Below, piece by piece: positions 44,861 through 54,458 of a stretch of 64,000 bases of DNA (within the stretch, counting starts at the first letter, position 1; each line of letters begins with the position of its first letter). The notes under the pieces were generated by a model. That model was not told the DNA's origin, ran no database searches, and was given only the letters and a program-made list of their open reading frames with translations. This DNA comes from an uncultured Nodularia sp. (lineage in GTDB: Bacteria; Cyanobacteriota; Cyanobacteriia; Cyanobacteriales; Nostocaceae), in assembly GCA_903911355.1 (NCBI GenBank), contig CAIWDD010000059.1:1-64000 (forward strand), given 5' to 3'. A program made the translations under genes and the position numbers.

Positions 44861-44898
44861 GGTAGGGTTACTCACATCGTACAGGAGATATAGCAGTA

Positions 44899-45141
44899 AT
44901 GTTCGGTCAAACCACACTTGGGGGCAGCAGCGTTTCTTCATCGGCCAGCCGAGTATTTCGTTATGAAGTTGTAGGCTTGCGCCAAAACGCAGAAACTGAC
45001 AAGAATAAATTCGATATCCGTCGCAGTGGTAGTGTGTTTATCACAGTGCCATACAGTCGGATGAATGAAGAAATGCAACGGATTAACCGCCTAGGTGGCA
45101 AAATCATCAATATCTCCCCATTGAGCGCCATAGAAAACTAA
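44899..45141 (+). CDS. cpcD: Rod-capping linker
   Basis: An 80-residue small linker that caps the outer end of the phycocyanin rod. The whole protein is one CpcD domain (RVFRYEVVGLRQNAETDKNK, SVFITVPYSRMNEEMQRINR), homologous to the last 55 residues of CpcC. It begins 38 bp after cpcC with AGGAGATA upstream. Eleven bases separate it from cpcE. Confidence 0.96.
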   Translation: MFGQTTLGGSSVSSSASRVFRYEVVGLRQNAETDKNKFDIRRSGSVFITVPYSRMNEEMQRINRLGGKIINISPLSAIEN

Positions 45142-45151
45142 TATCCTGGCA

Positions 45152-45982
45152 ATGAGAGAACCCACTGCGTCAGAATATTCAGCAGAAACCGCGCCTCAGT
45201 TGACACCAGAGTTGGCACTGGCTAACCTGCAATCATCAGATTTAAGTCTGCGCTATTACGCAGCTTGGTGGCTGGGTAAATTTCGTGTCCGCCGCCCAGA
45301 TGTGATCAATGCCTTGATTGCAGCCTTAGAGGATGAAGCTGACAGAACAGAAATGGGAGGTTATCCACTGCGGCGCAACGCAGCCAGAGCATTGGGGAAG
45401 TTAGGTGATAATACAGCTATACCAGCCTTAATTAAGTGCTTGGAATGCCCTGATTTTTATGTGCGGGAAGCAGCAGCCCAATCTTTGCAAAAACTGCGGG
45501 AGAAAACTGCAGCACCCGCACTCATGAAAATGCTAGGTGGAGGTGTGTCCGAGGCAGTGCAAGTACCCGGCCGCCCTCATCTCAACCAGCCCTATGAAGC
45601 GGTAATAGAAGCCTTGGGAGCTATTGGTGCAACTGAGGCTATTTCTTTGATTTCACCGTTCTTAGAGCATGAAGTCCCAGGCGTAAACTGTGCCGCGGCT
45701 AGAGCAATGTACCAACTAACACAAGACCCCATTTATGGGGAGAGGTTAGTAAAAATGTTGTCTAGTGAAGACCTGAAATTGCGCCGCCTGGTCTTAGGAG
45801 ATTTGGGCGCAATTGGCTACATAGGAGCGGCGGAGGCGATCGCCAGCACCAAGGCAGAAAATAGCTTTAAACTCATGGCCCTTAAAGGATTGCTAGAGCA
45901 TCAACTCACCCCAGAGTCAGAAGCCCTATCCGTTTCTGACCATGCCATCCAGGTGATGAACTTAATGGATTCACTTTTGTGA
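45152..45982 (+). CDS. cpcE: Phycocyanobilin lyase subunit, alpha
   Basis: A 276-residue HEAT-repeat protein; with CpcF it attaches phycocyanobilin to Cys-84 of CpcA. About five helical repeats are seen (SLRYYAAWWLGKFRVRRPDV, RRNAARALGKLGDNTAIPAL, VREAAAQSLQKLREKTAAPA, and others). The starting Met lies right after cpcD. It ends 11 bp before the cpcF start, consistent with coupled translation. Confidence 0.96.
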   Translation: MREPTASEYSAETAPQLTPELALANLQSSDLSLRYYAAWWLGKFRVRRPDVINALIAALEDEADRTEMGGYPLRRNAARALGKLGDNTAIPALIKCLECPDFYVREAAAQSLQKLREKTAAPALMKMLGGGVSEAVQVPGRPHLNQPYEAVIEALGAIGATEAISLISPFLEHEVPGVNCAAARAMYQLTQDPIYGERLVKMLSSEDLKLRRLVLGDLGAIGYIGAAEAIASTKAENSFKLMALKGLLEHQLTPESEALSVSDHAIQVMNLMDSLL

Positions 45983-45993
45983 ACTAGCGCGAC

Positions 45994-46593
45994 GTGACTG
46001 ATGAACTAATCCGTGCCGTCGCCCTGGCAGATACACCAGAAAAAATGGTGGCGGCAGTAAAAAACTTGGCAGCAGTCCCAGACGTTGCTGCCATTCCCAC
46101 ATTAATCGCAGTATTTGGTTATAACAACCCCACAGCTGCAACAGTGGCCGTGGCTGCACTAACAGCTATGGGAGCAACAGCAGTACCACAACTGTTATCC
46201 CAGATTGACGATTATAACTACGGCGCACGGGCTTATTCTATTCGCACCTTAGCGGCGATCGGCGACCCCCGTGCATTAGACGTTTTAATCACAGCAGCAG
46301 CCACAGACTTTGCTCCCAGTGTTCGCCGGGCTGCTGCTCAGGGTCTAGGAAGTTTACATTGGCATCAACTTAACTCCCCCCACAGGGAGACAGCATTAAA
46401 AAAAGCTTTAGAAACCTTGCTGTTGATTTCCCAAGACTCAGAATGGTCAATCCGTTACGCTGCGGTAGTCGGTCTACAGGCTTTGGCTCAAATCCCCGAT
46501 TTGCAGCCCCCCATCCACACCAGACTCCAGCAGATGTTAACTACTGACGAAGAAAAGGCAATTCGCGCTCGTGTGCAACTAGCCATTTCATAA
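45994..46593 (+). CDS. cpcF: Phycocyanobilin lyase subunit, beta
   Basis: A 199-residue HEAT-repeat partner of CpcE (KNLAAVPDVAAIPTLIAVFG, TAATVAVAALTAMGATAVPQ, VRRAAAQGLGSLHW). The two form a heterodimeric lyase. The start is a GTG at 45994 with no good ribosome-binding site, so expression probably depends on coupling to cpcE. Confidence 0.95.
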   Translation: MTDELIRAVALADTPEKMVAAVKNLAAVPDVAAIPTLIAVFGYNNPTAATVAVAALTAMGATAVPQLLSQIDDYNYGARAYSIRTLAAIGDPRALDVLITAAATDFAPSVRRAAAQGLGSLHWHQLNSPHRETALKKALETLLLISQDSEWSIRYAAVVGLQALAQIPDLQPPIHTRLQQMLTTDEEKAIRARVQLAIS

Positions 46594-46632
46594 CTCATGC
46601 CTCCAATATCATAAAATAGGAAAAAAGTAAAT

Positions 46633-47472
46633 ATGTCAATACCACTGCTAAATTATGCGCTTACCACCCAGAATCAACGTGTAGAAGGCTACGAAGTACC
46701 CAACGAAGACACACCAACCATTTATCGCTTGTCAGATGCTACCTCAGATAAAGATATTGATGCCATTATTTGGGCAGCATATCGGCAAATCTTCAGCGAA
46801 CACTTAATTATTGCCAGCAACCGCCAGAAGTTCCTCGAATCTCAACTGCGCAATCGCTCAATTAACGTCCGTGATTTTATCCGGGGTCTGGGTAAGTCCG
46901 AAGTCTACCGCACACAAGTAGCAGATATCAACACCAACTACCGCTTAGTTGACATCACCTTAAAGCGGTTTTTGGGACGGGCCGCTTACAACAAAGATGA
47001 AGAAATTGCTTGGTCGATTGTGATTGGTACTAAAGGTTTACACGGTTTCATCGATACCCTGTTAGACAGTGAAGAATATCTTCAGAACTTTGGTGATGAT
47101 ATCGTTCCTTACCAACGCCGTAGGTATAAAGATAGACCCTTTAACTTAGTTAATCCCCGCTACGGTTCCTACTGGCGCGATCGCATGATGTTACAATCCT
47201 TCGGTGGTCGTTCCTTCTATACCGCCCGCACCTCAGGGGTGGCTAGTAAACAAGAGATTCGGCGGGTAATTCCTGCCAATTTCATGGACATGGCTGGGAA
47301 AATGATCACTGGCGAACGTAACTATCAAAGAACAGTGGCTACCGTCACCTCCCAAATCAAAGATATCAAGATTCCCGACAACTCCCGCGAAGTCGGTACG
47401 CCTCAACCCACTGTCAAACCTGTAGCTGTTGCTCTACCTTATCGTTATATTCCCGGAAATCCCACGAATTAA
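46633..47472 (+). CDS. cpcG: Phycobilisome rod-core linker CpcG, copy 1
   Basis: A 279-residue linker that joins a phycocyanin rod to the allophycocyanin core. N-terminal PBS-linker domain (about 20-180: [78 protein letters not shown]). The C-terminal 90 residues are variable and define which core site it meets. It is the longest of the three copies. Copies 2 and 3 follow on the same strand, separated by short stem-loops. Confidence 0.96.
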   Translation: MSIPLLNYALTTQNQRVEGYEVPNEDTPTIYRLSDATSDKDIDAIIWAAYRQIFSEHLIIASNRQKFLESQLRNRSINVRDFIRGLGKSEVYRTQVADINTNYRLVDITLKRFLGRAAYNKDEEIAWSIVIGTKGLHGFIDTLLDSEEYLQNFGDDIVPYQRRRYKDRPFNLVNPRYGSYWRDRMMLQSFGGRSFYTARTSGVASKQEIRRVIPANFMDMAGKMITGERNYQRTVATVTSQIKDIKIPDNSREVGTPQPTVKPVAVALPYRYIPGNPTN

Positions 47473-47522
47473 GGCATGAGTTTGTCATAGCTCGATCCAT
47501 AGGACTATAAACCACCCATGGA

Positions 47523-47555
47523 CAGAGATCACACACTTGATTTATGTGCTCTCTG
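47523..47555 (+). promoter_or_regulatory. Stem-loop between cpcG copies 1 and 2
   Basis: CAGAGA-T-CACA (47523-47533) pairs with TGTG-C-TCTCTG (47545-47555) with one mismatch and an 11-nt loop. It is not followed by T residues, so RNA processing or stability is a likelier role than termination. Confidence 0.5.
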
Positions 47556-47615
47556 GGAAAATTGCAGTCCGTAGTTAGGACCCATACAATTGATCATTGA
47601 ATATTAGCAACTGTA

Positions 47616-48359
47616 ATGACAATTCCTTTATTACAATACAAACCTAGTTCCCAAAACCAGCGCGTTGCTGGTTACGAAGTCCCCAATGAGGATACTCCCA
47701 GGATTTACCGCAGCGAAGACTGCTCTGTTGATAGTGAGTTCCAAGAATTAATTTGGGCCGCTTATCGCCAGGTTTTTAGTGAGCATGAAATCCTCAAGTT
47801 TTATCGCCAAACTAACCTGGAATCTCAGGTCAAGAATAGAGCTATTACTGTGCGCGACTTGATCCGGGGTTTGGCTAAGTCCGAAGCCTTTCGGAATTTG
47901 GTAGTAGAGACTAACTCTAACTATCGTCTTGTGGAAATTGCTCTCAAACGCCTCTTAGGTCGTGCTTCCTACAACAAAGACGAAGAAATTGCTTGGTCAA
48001 TCAAAATAGCTACCCTGGGTTGGGATGGTTTTGTCGATGCTTTAATCGACTCTCAAGAGTATCAAAGCAACTTTGGCGACAACATAGTTCCCTACCAACG
48101 CCGGCGCTACAAAGATAGACCTTTTAATTTAGTCACACCCCGCTACGGTAATTACTGGCGCGACAAATTGGAAGAAGCCCGCTATAAAGCAGGGGACATC
48201 AAGAACTTTATGGAATTAGCCAGTTCCATTGAAATTAAGACACTCAAATTTACACCAGTTAACCTAGCTAGCATCCAAATTCCCGACATGACAAGGGATA
48301 CCAAACCCCAAGGTATACCCATCTCCATCAATTCCAGCGCCAATTTCCCCCTGGGATAA
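47616..48359 (+). CDS. cpcG: Phycobilisome rod-core linker CpcG, copy 2
   Basis: A 247-residue paralogue of copy 1 with the same N-terminal start pattern ([20 protein letters not shown]) and PBS-linker domain ([60 protein letters not shown]). Its C-terminal region is shorter and different ([20 protein letters not shown]). It probably serves a different rod-core junction. Confidence 0.95.
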   Translation: MTIPLLQYKPSSQNQRVAGYEVPNEDTPRIYRSEDCSVDSEFQELIWAAYRQVFSEHEILKFYRQTNLESQVKNRAITVRDLIRGLAKSEAFRNLVVETNSNYRLVEIALKRLLGRASYNKDEEIAWSIKIATLGWDGFVDALIDSQEYQSNFGDNIVPYQRRRYKDRPFNLVTPRYGNYWRDKLEEARYKAGDIKNFMELASSIEIKTLKFTPVNLASIQIPDMTRDTKPQGIPISINSSANFPLG

Positions 48360-48364
48360 ATACC

Positions 48365-48407
48365 TGTTGATAGTAAATTGCTGCCCAATCAGCTGTATCT
48401 ATCAACA
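48365..48407 (+). promoter_or_regulatory. Stem-loop between cpcG copies 2 and 3
   Basis: TGTTGATAG (48365-48373) pairs perfectly with CTATCAACA (48399-48407), loop 25 nt, and the loop itself contains a weak GCTG/CAGC pair. No T run follows. By position it matches the stem-loop after copy 1, so both may mark RNA cleavage or stability points of the long transcript. Confidence 0.5.
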
Positions 48408-48516
48408 TAATGCGGGACAATAACATAGGGAATCAGCCAGGGTTTGAATCTTCAACCCTCCTTGAATTTTCCCAGCTACCTTTTTGTTTAATAATTAATC
48501 AGAGGAAGACCCCAGT

Positions 48517-49284
48517 ATGTCTGTGCCATTACTTCAGTACAAACCCACCACTCAAAATAACCGAGTCACCAGCTTTGGTATAGCTGACCAGAATGAAGAT
48601 ACACCATATATCTACCGAATTGAAGATGTCAGTTCTTACACTGATATCCAGAGCATCATTTGGGCTGGTTATCGCCAAGTTTTCAGTGAACATGAAATTC
48701 TCAAGTTCAACCGCCAAAAAGCTCTGGAATCTCAACTCAAAACCGGTGCTTTATCTGTGCGTGACTTCATCAGAGGTTTAGCTAAGTCTGAAGCCTTCTA
48801 TCGTTTAGTTGTCTCGGTCAACAACAACTACCGTTTAGTAGACATCACCCTCAAGCGTTTATTAGGCCGTGCTTCCTATAACAAAGATGAACAAATTGCT
48901 TGGTCAATTGTCATTGCTACCAAGGGTTTTGGCGGCTTTGTGGATGCTTTAGTAGATAGTGACGAATATACCCAAAACTTTGGCGATAATATCGTACCCT
49001 ACCAGCGCAAACGCATGGAGGGTCGTCCCCACAACTTGGTCACACCTCGTTACGGCGAAGACTTCCAAGAAAAAGCCGGTACGGTTCAGACCGATTGGCG
49101 CTTCACCTTGGAGAAGTTCTATACCCGCAAATTCCAAGAAAAACGCCTGGCAGAAGGTGATCCCCGCAAATATGCTGATATGGCAGCAGCAGTTGGTGCT
49201 AAAGGCAACTATGCTCAAAAGCTTTCTGCATTTGATATTGATTATCTCAATGCCGTTCCCTACCGTAGTGGTAGTAGACGCTAA
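48517..49284 (+). CDS. cpcG: Phycobilisome rod-core linker CpcG, copy 3
   Basis: A 255-residue paralogue. The linker domain is conserved ([60 protein letters not shown]). The C-terminal part contains aromatic and charged residues ([20 protein letters not shown]) and an ADMAA segment found also in other CpcG types. It has its own ribosome-binding site (AGAGGAAG). It is the last gene of the operon before a large inverted repeat. Anabaena 7120 has four cpcG genes here; this window has three. Confidence 0.95.
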   Translation: MSVPLLQYKPTTQNNRVTSFGIADQNEDTPYIYRIEDVSSYTDIQSIIWAGYRQVFSEHEILKFNRQKALESQLKTGALSVRDFIRGLAKSEAFYRLVVSVNNNYRLVDITLKRLLGRASYNKDEQIAWSIVIATKGFGGFVDALVDSDEYTQNFGDNIVPYQRKRMEGRPHNLVTPRYGEDFQEKAGTVQTDWRFTLEKFYTRKFQEKRLAEGDPRKYADMAAAVGAKGNYAQKLSAFDIDYLNAVPYRSGSRR

Positions 49285-49320
49285 GATTAAATATCTAACT
49301 GTCTAAAACTCAAATTTTAT

Positions 49321-49408
49321 ACTGGGTCTAGTTTTTGCCTTCATGTGACGACGGGTTTACGGTTTTTCTGGGACTTTGGCGTTATGTTAAGTGGAAACTA
49401 GACCCAGT
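49321..49408. repeat. 14-bp perfect inverted repeat after the cpc operon
   Basis: ACTGGGTCTAGTTT (49321-49334) and AAACTAGACCCAGT (49395-49408) are exact complements around a 60-nt spacer. The structure lies between cpcG copy 3 and the decayed restriction gene, and the right arm contributes the last codons of that frame. It may terminate both converging transcripts or mark the edge of an inserted block. Confidence 0.75.
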
Positions 49409-49421
49409 AGCTGTTTACTTC

Positions 49422-49833
49422 TCAAAACTCCCTTGCACTTTCGGCAGTTTGTCTCAAAGCCAAAAAAGCTTCTTTTAGAGGTTGAGTGACAGCACTTTCT
49501 GGTTCTGCTAGCACTAGCTGTTGATAAGCTTCCAAGAACTCTGACCTTAGTCGATGGAACAAATGCAGAAAGTGACGCACAAAGCTGATGCAATCCAAAA
49601 CCACAATCTCTATAGCGCCTGTACGCTCGTACATACTTGCGGATATCGACATCCGGACGGTGAATTGCTGCTAAAGAGCAGGCCAGTAACAAACGAACCA
49701 CAGCACGATTACCTACATAGCGCGATACATAATCGATTTTTTCAGCGATGCTGGGGTCAGTTACAAGGGGTTGATTTGATGCTTCGGCTATTTGCAAGGC
49801 TACATCAAGGATAGCTGGTGGGGTTGTGGACAT
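49422..49833 (-). pseudogene. Decayed partner gene of the DNA methylase, probably a restriction enzyme
   Basis: From ATG 49833 the frame reads about 80 sensible residues (DPSIAEKIDYVSRYVGNRAVVRL-type start, then LLLACSLAAIHRPDVDIRK). It then becomes unlikely (YRRYRDCGFGLHQ). In a second frame, from about 49640 to 49422, the sequence makes sense again (GAIEIVVLDCISFVRHFL; LRSEFLEAYQQLVLAEPESA). So a deletion with frameshift lies near 49610-49650, and the gene is much shorter than a normal endonuclease. The HxPDVDIRK motif reminds me of SacI-type endonucleases, with low confidence. It overlaps the start region with the end of the methylase by 34 bp. Confidence 0.6.
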
Positions 49834-50669
49834 GGAGCTATTTCTTGAATAGTGAGGGTGGAAATTGGCAAGTCATAATTTACCCAAAGTATTTCTTGCC
49901 GTAACTCCTTGACGGAATGGCAATGCTTCAGGGGCGCTTTGATGCAGTTCCAATCATCATAAAGTTGCTGCATCAACGTACAATCATAGCCTGAAAGGGC
50001 AACCTTACCTTTAACTGAACGCAAAACCCCTGCCAATTGTCGATGTTCGTCATCGGTCATTTCATAAGCGTAAGCTTTGCTATCCCCACGGGAATCGTGA
50101 GGGTACGGAGGATCACAGTAAAATAAAGTTTCTGGACTATCGTACCGTTGAATAATATCAGTTGCTTGGTCGTTTTCAATTTGCACACGCAGCAACCGTT
50201 GCACAATTTCTGGTAGATGCTCAACACTACCGAGCCACCGAGAAACTGCACCAGCCATTCCAGCCCTGCTAGTGAGTTTACAATGTGCCCATCGTCCCAC
50301 ACTGGCGGTTTGTGCCAACCCTGTTCTTACTTGTCGCGCCCGGACAAAAAATCGTCTAGCCCTTTCTAAATCTGATACACCTTCGTGATCATTACTAATG
50401 GCAATGTGAAATTCTTCACGGGAAAATGGTGTTAACCCAATAGCCTGGATAAGTTCATCTTTTTGGTCACGTAACACCCGAAAGAAGTTAACTAGCTGCC
50501 CATCAATATCATTATAGGTTTCCACAGGTGCTGGCTCCCGGTTTAACAACACCGCTGCAGAACCCCCGAACGGTTCGCAATAGTGAGTCGTTTTGGGCAA
50601 CAATGGCAAAAGCCAGTCTAAATGACTGTACTTACCACCATACCAACCAAATGCAATTTTTTTTGCCAT
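49800..50669 (-). CDS. D12-class adenine-N6 DNA methyltransferase of a restriction-modification pair
   Basis: A 289-residue enzyme, intact. Motifs: KIAFGWYGGKYSHL, HYCEPFGGSAAVLLNREP, VETYNDIDGQLVNFFRVL, and catalytic FYCDPPYPHDSRGD. The C-terminal part ends ILWVNYDLP. It would protect a specific site; the recognition sequence is unknown. The neighbouring gene downstream on the same strand is a decayed endonuclease, so the methylase is now probably orphaned. The ATG at 50669 has AGAGG upstream. It is distinct from the Dam-type enzyme at 26871. Confidence 0.9.
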   Translation of the reverse strand: MAKKIAFGWYGGKYSHLDWLLPLLPKTTHYCEPFGGSAAVLLNREPAPVETYNDIDGQLVNFFRVLRDQKDELIQAIGLTPFSREEFHIAISNDHEGVSDLERARRFFVRARQVRTGLAQTASVGRWAHCKLTSRAGMAGAVSRWLGSVEHLPEIVQRLLRVQIENDQATDIIQRYDSPETLFYCDPPYPHDSRGDSKAYAYEMTDDEHRQLAGVLRSVKGKVALSGYDCTLMQQLYDDWNCIKAPLKHCHSVKELRQEILWVNYDLPISTLTIQEIAPCPQPHQLSLM

Positions 50670-50832
50670 CAAAGCGGACCTCTAATAGAGTGTTCCAAAA
50701 GTGGTGCTTATGCTAAATAATTTACAAATTCTATATGCAACTTAAATTATAGCGATCGCCTGAAACATTTGTGTATCTTGGTACTGATGTTTGATTGAGA
50801 GAATCAACCGATGGCTTTGATGTGAATTTTGG

Positions 50833-51639
50833 CTAATCACACTTATCCGAATCCGGCATAATTGTGTCTTTGAGAATAGCACCCTTGAGGTGAGCATTTT
50901 GGAGTTTAGCACCCCTCAAATTAGCCCCTGTTAAATTAGCCCCTGCTAAATTAGCCCCTGTGAGGTTAGCCCATGTCAAATTAGCACCGGTCAAATTAGC
51001 TTCACTGAGATTGGCTCGTAATAGGTAAGCTCCACTCAGGTGAGTTTGGTGTAAATTAGATTTGTAAAAGTTAGCTTGATAAAGATAAGTTCCGTTTAAT
51101 TGGGCGTGGTATAAATTAGCTTCACTTAAATCAGCAGCAATTAAATTCGCTGCAATGAAATTTGCAAAACTCAGGTTAGCTCTGATTAACTGCGCCTTAC
51201 CTAAATCAGCATCTCTAAAGTTAGCCTCTGTGAGGTCAGTTCCAATTAGGTTAGCCTCAGCAATGATCGACCCTTCCAGATTTGCACCACTCAAGTCAGC
51301 CCCAATCAGATGAGCATCACTTAAATCGGCTTGGGTAAGTGTAGCACCGCTCAAATTAGCTACGGTCAAGTTAGCCGCCATGAGATTAGCTTCTATCAGC
51401 TTGGCTTGGTGCAGGTTAGCGCCACTGAGGTCAGCATGACTCAGGTTGGCTCGCACCAGTAAAGCATGACTTAAATTGACTTTATTTAAGTTCACCCCTT
51501 GGAGGTGAGCGCCTCTGAGGTTGTTTCCTTGCAAGTTGGCGGCGCTAATATCTACTTTCACCAGGGGATTTTGCTGTTTCCATTCTATCCATGTCACCGC
51601 ACCTGCTTTGAGTAAAGCCAGATGCTCTTGATTTGCCAT
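50833..51639 (-). CDS. Pentapeptide-repeat protein
   Basis: About 268 residues. From about residue 40 on, nearly the whole chain is A(D/N)LxX pentapeptides (ANLSGANLHQAKLIEANLMA and on), about 45 units, which fold as a right-handed four-sided beta-helix. No signal or membrane segment, so cytoplasmic or internal. The ATG at 51639 is preferred because GGAG lies just before it; an ATG at 51657 overlaps the ccmP stop codon. It is encoded directly behind ccmP with translational overlap. Function unknown. Confidence 0.88.
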   Translation of the reverse strand: MANQEHLALLKAGAVTWIEWKQQNPLVKVDISAANLQGNNLRGAHLQGVNLNKVNLSHALLVRANLSHADLSGANLHQAKLIEANLMAANLTVANLSGATLTQADLSDAHLIGADLSGANLEGSIIAEANLIGTDLTEANFRDADLGKAQLIRANLSFANFIAANLIAADLSEANLYHAQLNGTYLYQANFYKSNLHQTHLSGAYLLRANLSEANLTGANLTWANLTGANLAGANLTGANLRGAKLQNAHLKGAILKDTIMPDSDKCD

Positions 51640-51649
51640 TTTTGCTCCT

Positions 51650-52288
51650 TTACTCATTCACACTTTGGGGGTTGGGGCGACCGGGGACATTTTCAATCGC
51701 TGCTAATGCTCCGGCCGCACCTGCGAGGATATCCTGTTCCGCACCACCTAAATACAACCGTCCAAAACTTCCCACAGCTTGCACTTCCAGGATATTAATT
51801 CCCGCGGCTTTCTCGGCTTCATTAGCCGCTAGGGCGGCGTAAGCTGCGGGTTGAACTTCTAATACATATAGTGTTTGTCCTGCGAGCAGTAGCTGTCCTC
51901 GCCGTGTGCGGTTAATTAACTGGGTCTGGTAAGCATCGATGTTACGGATAATCTGGTTAGAAACTACGCGGGGTTTGAGACATTCCTCTTTTTTCACTCC
52001 TAGTGTTGCCAAAATCGCCTGACCAGCAGCCCGAGTTTCTCCTTGGGAGCTAGAATGAATTTCTAATAAACCATATAGTCGTTCAACTATCTGCACTCCT
52101 GGACGCACGGAGGCGGATTTGAGTGCTACATCAGTAATGCGATTAATTTCAATACCCGGAGAAATTTCAATCCACAGTGATGTATCCCCTGGTAATGGTA
52201 GAAAACCTTGGGCTACTGTTCCCATATAGGCTGCATGTTGAGGTTGCAGGCTGTCGAGAAATACAAAACTGCGTAATTCTATTCCCAA
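51650..52288 (-). CDS. ccmP: Tandem-BMC carboxysome shell protein
   Basis: A 212-residue protein with two bacterial microcompartment domains in a row: about residues 5-100 ([40 protein letters not shown]) and 108-205 ([40 protein letters not shown]). This matches CcmP, a trimer that stacks into a two-layer disc with a large gated pore in the beta-carboxysome shell, thought to pass RuBP or 3-PGA. It lies away from a ccmKLMN cluster, as usual. The pentapeptide gene starts within its end. Confidence 0.93.
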   Translation of the reverse strand: MGIELRSFVFLDSLQPQHAAYMGTVAQGFLPLPGDTSLWIEISPGIEINRITDVALKSASVRPGVQIVERLYGLLEIHSSSQGETRAAGQAILATLGVKKEECLKPRVVSNQIIRNIDAYQTQLINRTRRGQLLLAGQTLYVLEVQPAAYAALAANEAEKAAGINILEVQAVGSFGRLYLGGAEQDILAGAAGALAAIENVPGRPNPQSVNE

Positions 52289-52381
52289 GGTGATGCTCTC
52301 CAGTCATGTGGATAAAAGTTATGTTTGGCAAATGAGTGTGATCCTAAACTACCATAACCCTAAGTACCCCTCAATCCCTAC

Positions 52382-53227
52382 TCATTTATCCTTGCAATAG
52401 GAAAGAATCACATAACGGACTATTCCTAAACGACTAATCCATTCAGCAACTGCTGTGGAATTTGCTGACTGCTGATTACCACTCTCAGACTGAAGTCGCT
52501 TCAGGAGGGGATAGGTTGGGAGGGTATTAGGGGTGATGTCTTCCTCTAATATGGGTGTAAAACCTGTACTTTGGGCAAGTTTTCTATAAGCATTGAGGGT
52601 GAAACTGCTGTCAACAGGTCCGTAGGTGTTACCAATGGAGGGACTGAGCAATTTACCGCCAATTTTCATGAAGGGATAGACAAATTGGAGAGGTACAAAA
52701 TCACAGATGGCGAGTTTTCCCCCTGGTTTGAGAACTCGCCATGCTTCTTGGAAAAACCTTTGACGACTGGGAAAATGAAAGATACACTCAACGGCAAGAA
52801 CTAGGTCAAAGGAGCTATCTGCAAAGGGTAGTTGACAAGCATCCCCTTCTATAAATTCTATCTGGTTATGATTTTGGGGGTGAACTTGTTCTTTAGCTCT
52901 GGCGAGTTGGCGGGGGTCAATATTTAAACCAACTAGCTGTAAATTCTCAAAGCGATCGCTTAGGCTAGAAATTGTCCCACCGAAGCCACAACCACAGTCA
53001 AGAATCTTTTGTCCATCTCCCGCGCCACCTGCATCACACACCCGGCGAGTTAAATTTTCTGCTGCTAATGCAAAGTCTTGTGCGGAACCATCGGCTGTGC
53101 TGGGATTCTCCCAATAACCCCAATGTACATGAAGACCAAATCCCGTAATTACTTCGGTATTTTTCTTTTCGAAGTCCTCAAATAATTGGTCAAAATATGG
53201 TAACACAATTTTTGGCTGATTAGTCAT
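52382..53227 (-). CDS. Class I SAM-dependent methyltransferase
   Basis: A 281-residue enzyme. Motif I ILDCGCGFGGTISSL, motif II LVGLNIDPRQLARA, FIEGDACQLPFADSSFDLVLAVECIFHF, and RVLKPGGKLAICDFVPL. The pattern matches small-molecule C- or O-methyltransferases such as tocopherol or sterol types; the substrate is not identifiable. The C-terminal part (LLKRLQSES...) is variable. Same strand as the short-chain dehydrogenase upstream and ccmP downstream with gaps of about 85-95 bp. Confidence 0.88.
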   Translation of the reverse strand: MTNQPKIVLPYFDQLFEDFEKKNTEVITGFGLHVHWGYWENPSTADGSAQDFALAAENLTRRVCDAGGAGDGQKILDCGCGFGGTISSLSDRFENLQLVGLNIDPRQLARAKEQVHPQNHNQIEFIEGDACQLPFADSSFDLVLAVECIFHFPSRQRFFQEAWRVLKPGGKLAICDFVPLQFVYPFMKIGGKLLSPSIGNTYGPVDSSFTLNAYRKLAQSTGFTPILEEDITPNTLPTYPLLKRLQSESGNQQSANSTAVAEWISRLGIVRYVILSYCKDK

Positions 53228-53311
53228 TTACTTTCGTTAAAACTAATACCAATTTTTACCATGATTGCCTAGGCTGTGACAAGTGTTACAAATCTGAGTT
53301 TGGTATTGGTG

Positions 53312-54292
53312 TTATATTTTTGGTGAGCTAAGTGTGGTTAGCAGTAGCAGTGACCAGGGGACTTTAATATCTGGGATGAAATTCGAGTATTTTCTGATTC
53401 CGGGTAAGGCTGCGGGTATAATAAACTTAAGGGAACGTAGGGATGCCGGGCGATCGCCTTGTTCGTCTACAATTCCATATTGTTGAGCTAGTTCGGCTAC
53501 TATCTGCACTTTTCCTGTGCGCTGCATTATATTCGCATCAGCAGCCAAAGCCGCAATCACTCGCCCTGTTAATAAGGGAGTTTCCCAGTTATAACGGTCA
53601 ACAAAGACTGAGTTTCTAGGGTCAGTCACATTTTGCGCTCCTATCTCATCTGCTAAGGCGGAAATATGCTCAGTACCCACAATCCCCGGCCACAGGTCAA
53701 CAGAGGCGACATTATCGGGTTTAAGTTCCACCGCCATATCAGCTACCAGGCGGTCACAGGCGGCTTTTCCCACACCATAGGCGACACCGAAAATGGGGGA
53801 CATACCCCCCCAAGAGGAAATAGTACAAATTAATCCCTGGCGACGTTGCACCATCATCCGAGCTGCAAAAATGCTGGCAACGTAGTGACTACGCAGACCG
53901 ACATTATTAATATCATCCCACAGTTGAGGTTCACACTCCCAGAAAGATTTTCCTTGAGTCTCTCGTAAAGACTGGACTCCTGAGAACGCGTTATTAACCA
54001 GTAAATCTAGTTGTCCATCTTGCTCATCTTGGATGCGTTCAAACAGCGATCGCACTTGTTGATCATTGCTATGATCTACCTGGACGGGAATACATATACC
54101 TCCGGCTTCCTCAACGGCAGCTTGGGTATGATTAAGATTACCAGAAATTCCCCCCACAGTATCAGAATTATCTAAACTGCGTCCGGTAATATACACAGTT
54201 GCCCCAGCTTCACCCAGTGCAATAGCAATTCCCTTACCAATTCCCCGGCTTGCACCTGTGACTAAAGTCACTTTTCCCTCAAGATTTTTCAT
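53312..54292 (-). CDS. Short-chain dehydrogenase/reductase, DHRS1-like
   Basis: A 326-residue NAD(P)-dependent oxidoreductase. Cofactor motif TGASRGIGKGIAIAL (about 13-27), NNAFSG in place of NNAG, catalytic Ser in ISSWGG and YGVGK (Tyr-Lys). The extended C-terminal region with WPGIVGTEHI and the length resemble the DHRS1 group, which acts on steroid or xenobiotic carbonyls. Natural substrate here unknown. Start ATG at 54292; the next gene is divergent. Confidence 0.9.
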   Translation of the reverse strand: MKNLEGKVTLVTGASRGIGKGIAIALGEAGATVYITGRSLDNSDTVGGISGNLNHTQAAVEEAGGICIPVQVDHSNDQQVRSLFERIQDEQDGQLDLLVNNAFSGVQSLRETQGKSFWECEPQLWDDINNVGLRSHYVASIFAARMMVQRRQGLICTISSWGGMSPIFGVAYGVGKAACDRLVADMAVELKPDNVASVDLWPGIVGTEHISALADEIGAQNVTDPRNSVFVDRYNWETPLLTGRVIAALAADANIMQRTGKVQIVAELAQQYGIVDEQGDRPASLRSLKFIIPAALPGIRKYSNFIPDIKVPWSLLLLTTLSSPKI

Positions 54293-54458
54293 GATTACAG
54301 ATGTTATGGGTATCTGAGATTTTACCGTTTAGAAACAAACTGAATCATCTCACCTTCTAAAAAGAGGGATTAGGATCTACCATAGCAGAAAACAGGGCAG
54401 GAAAAAAGTTCTGATCCGGTGGTCACCAGTCCCGAAGTTGCCAACAAAGGAGTTATCA

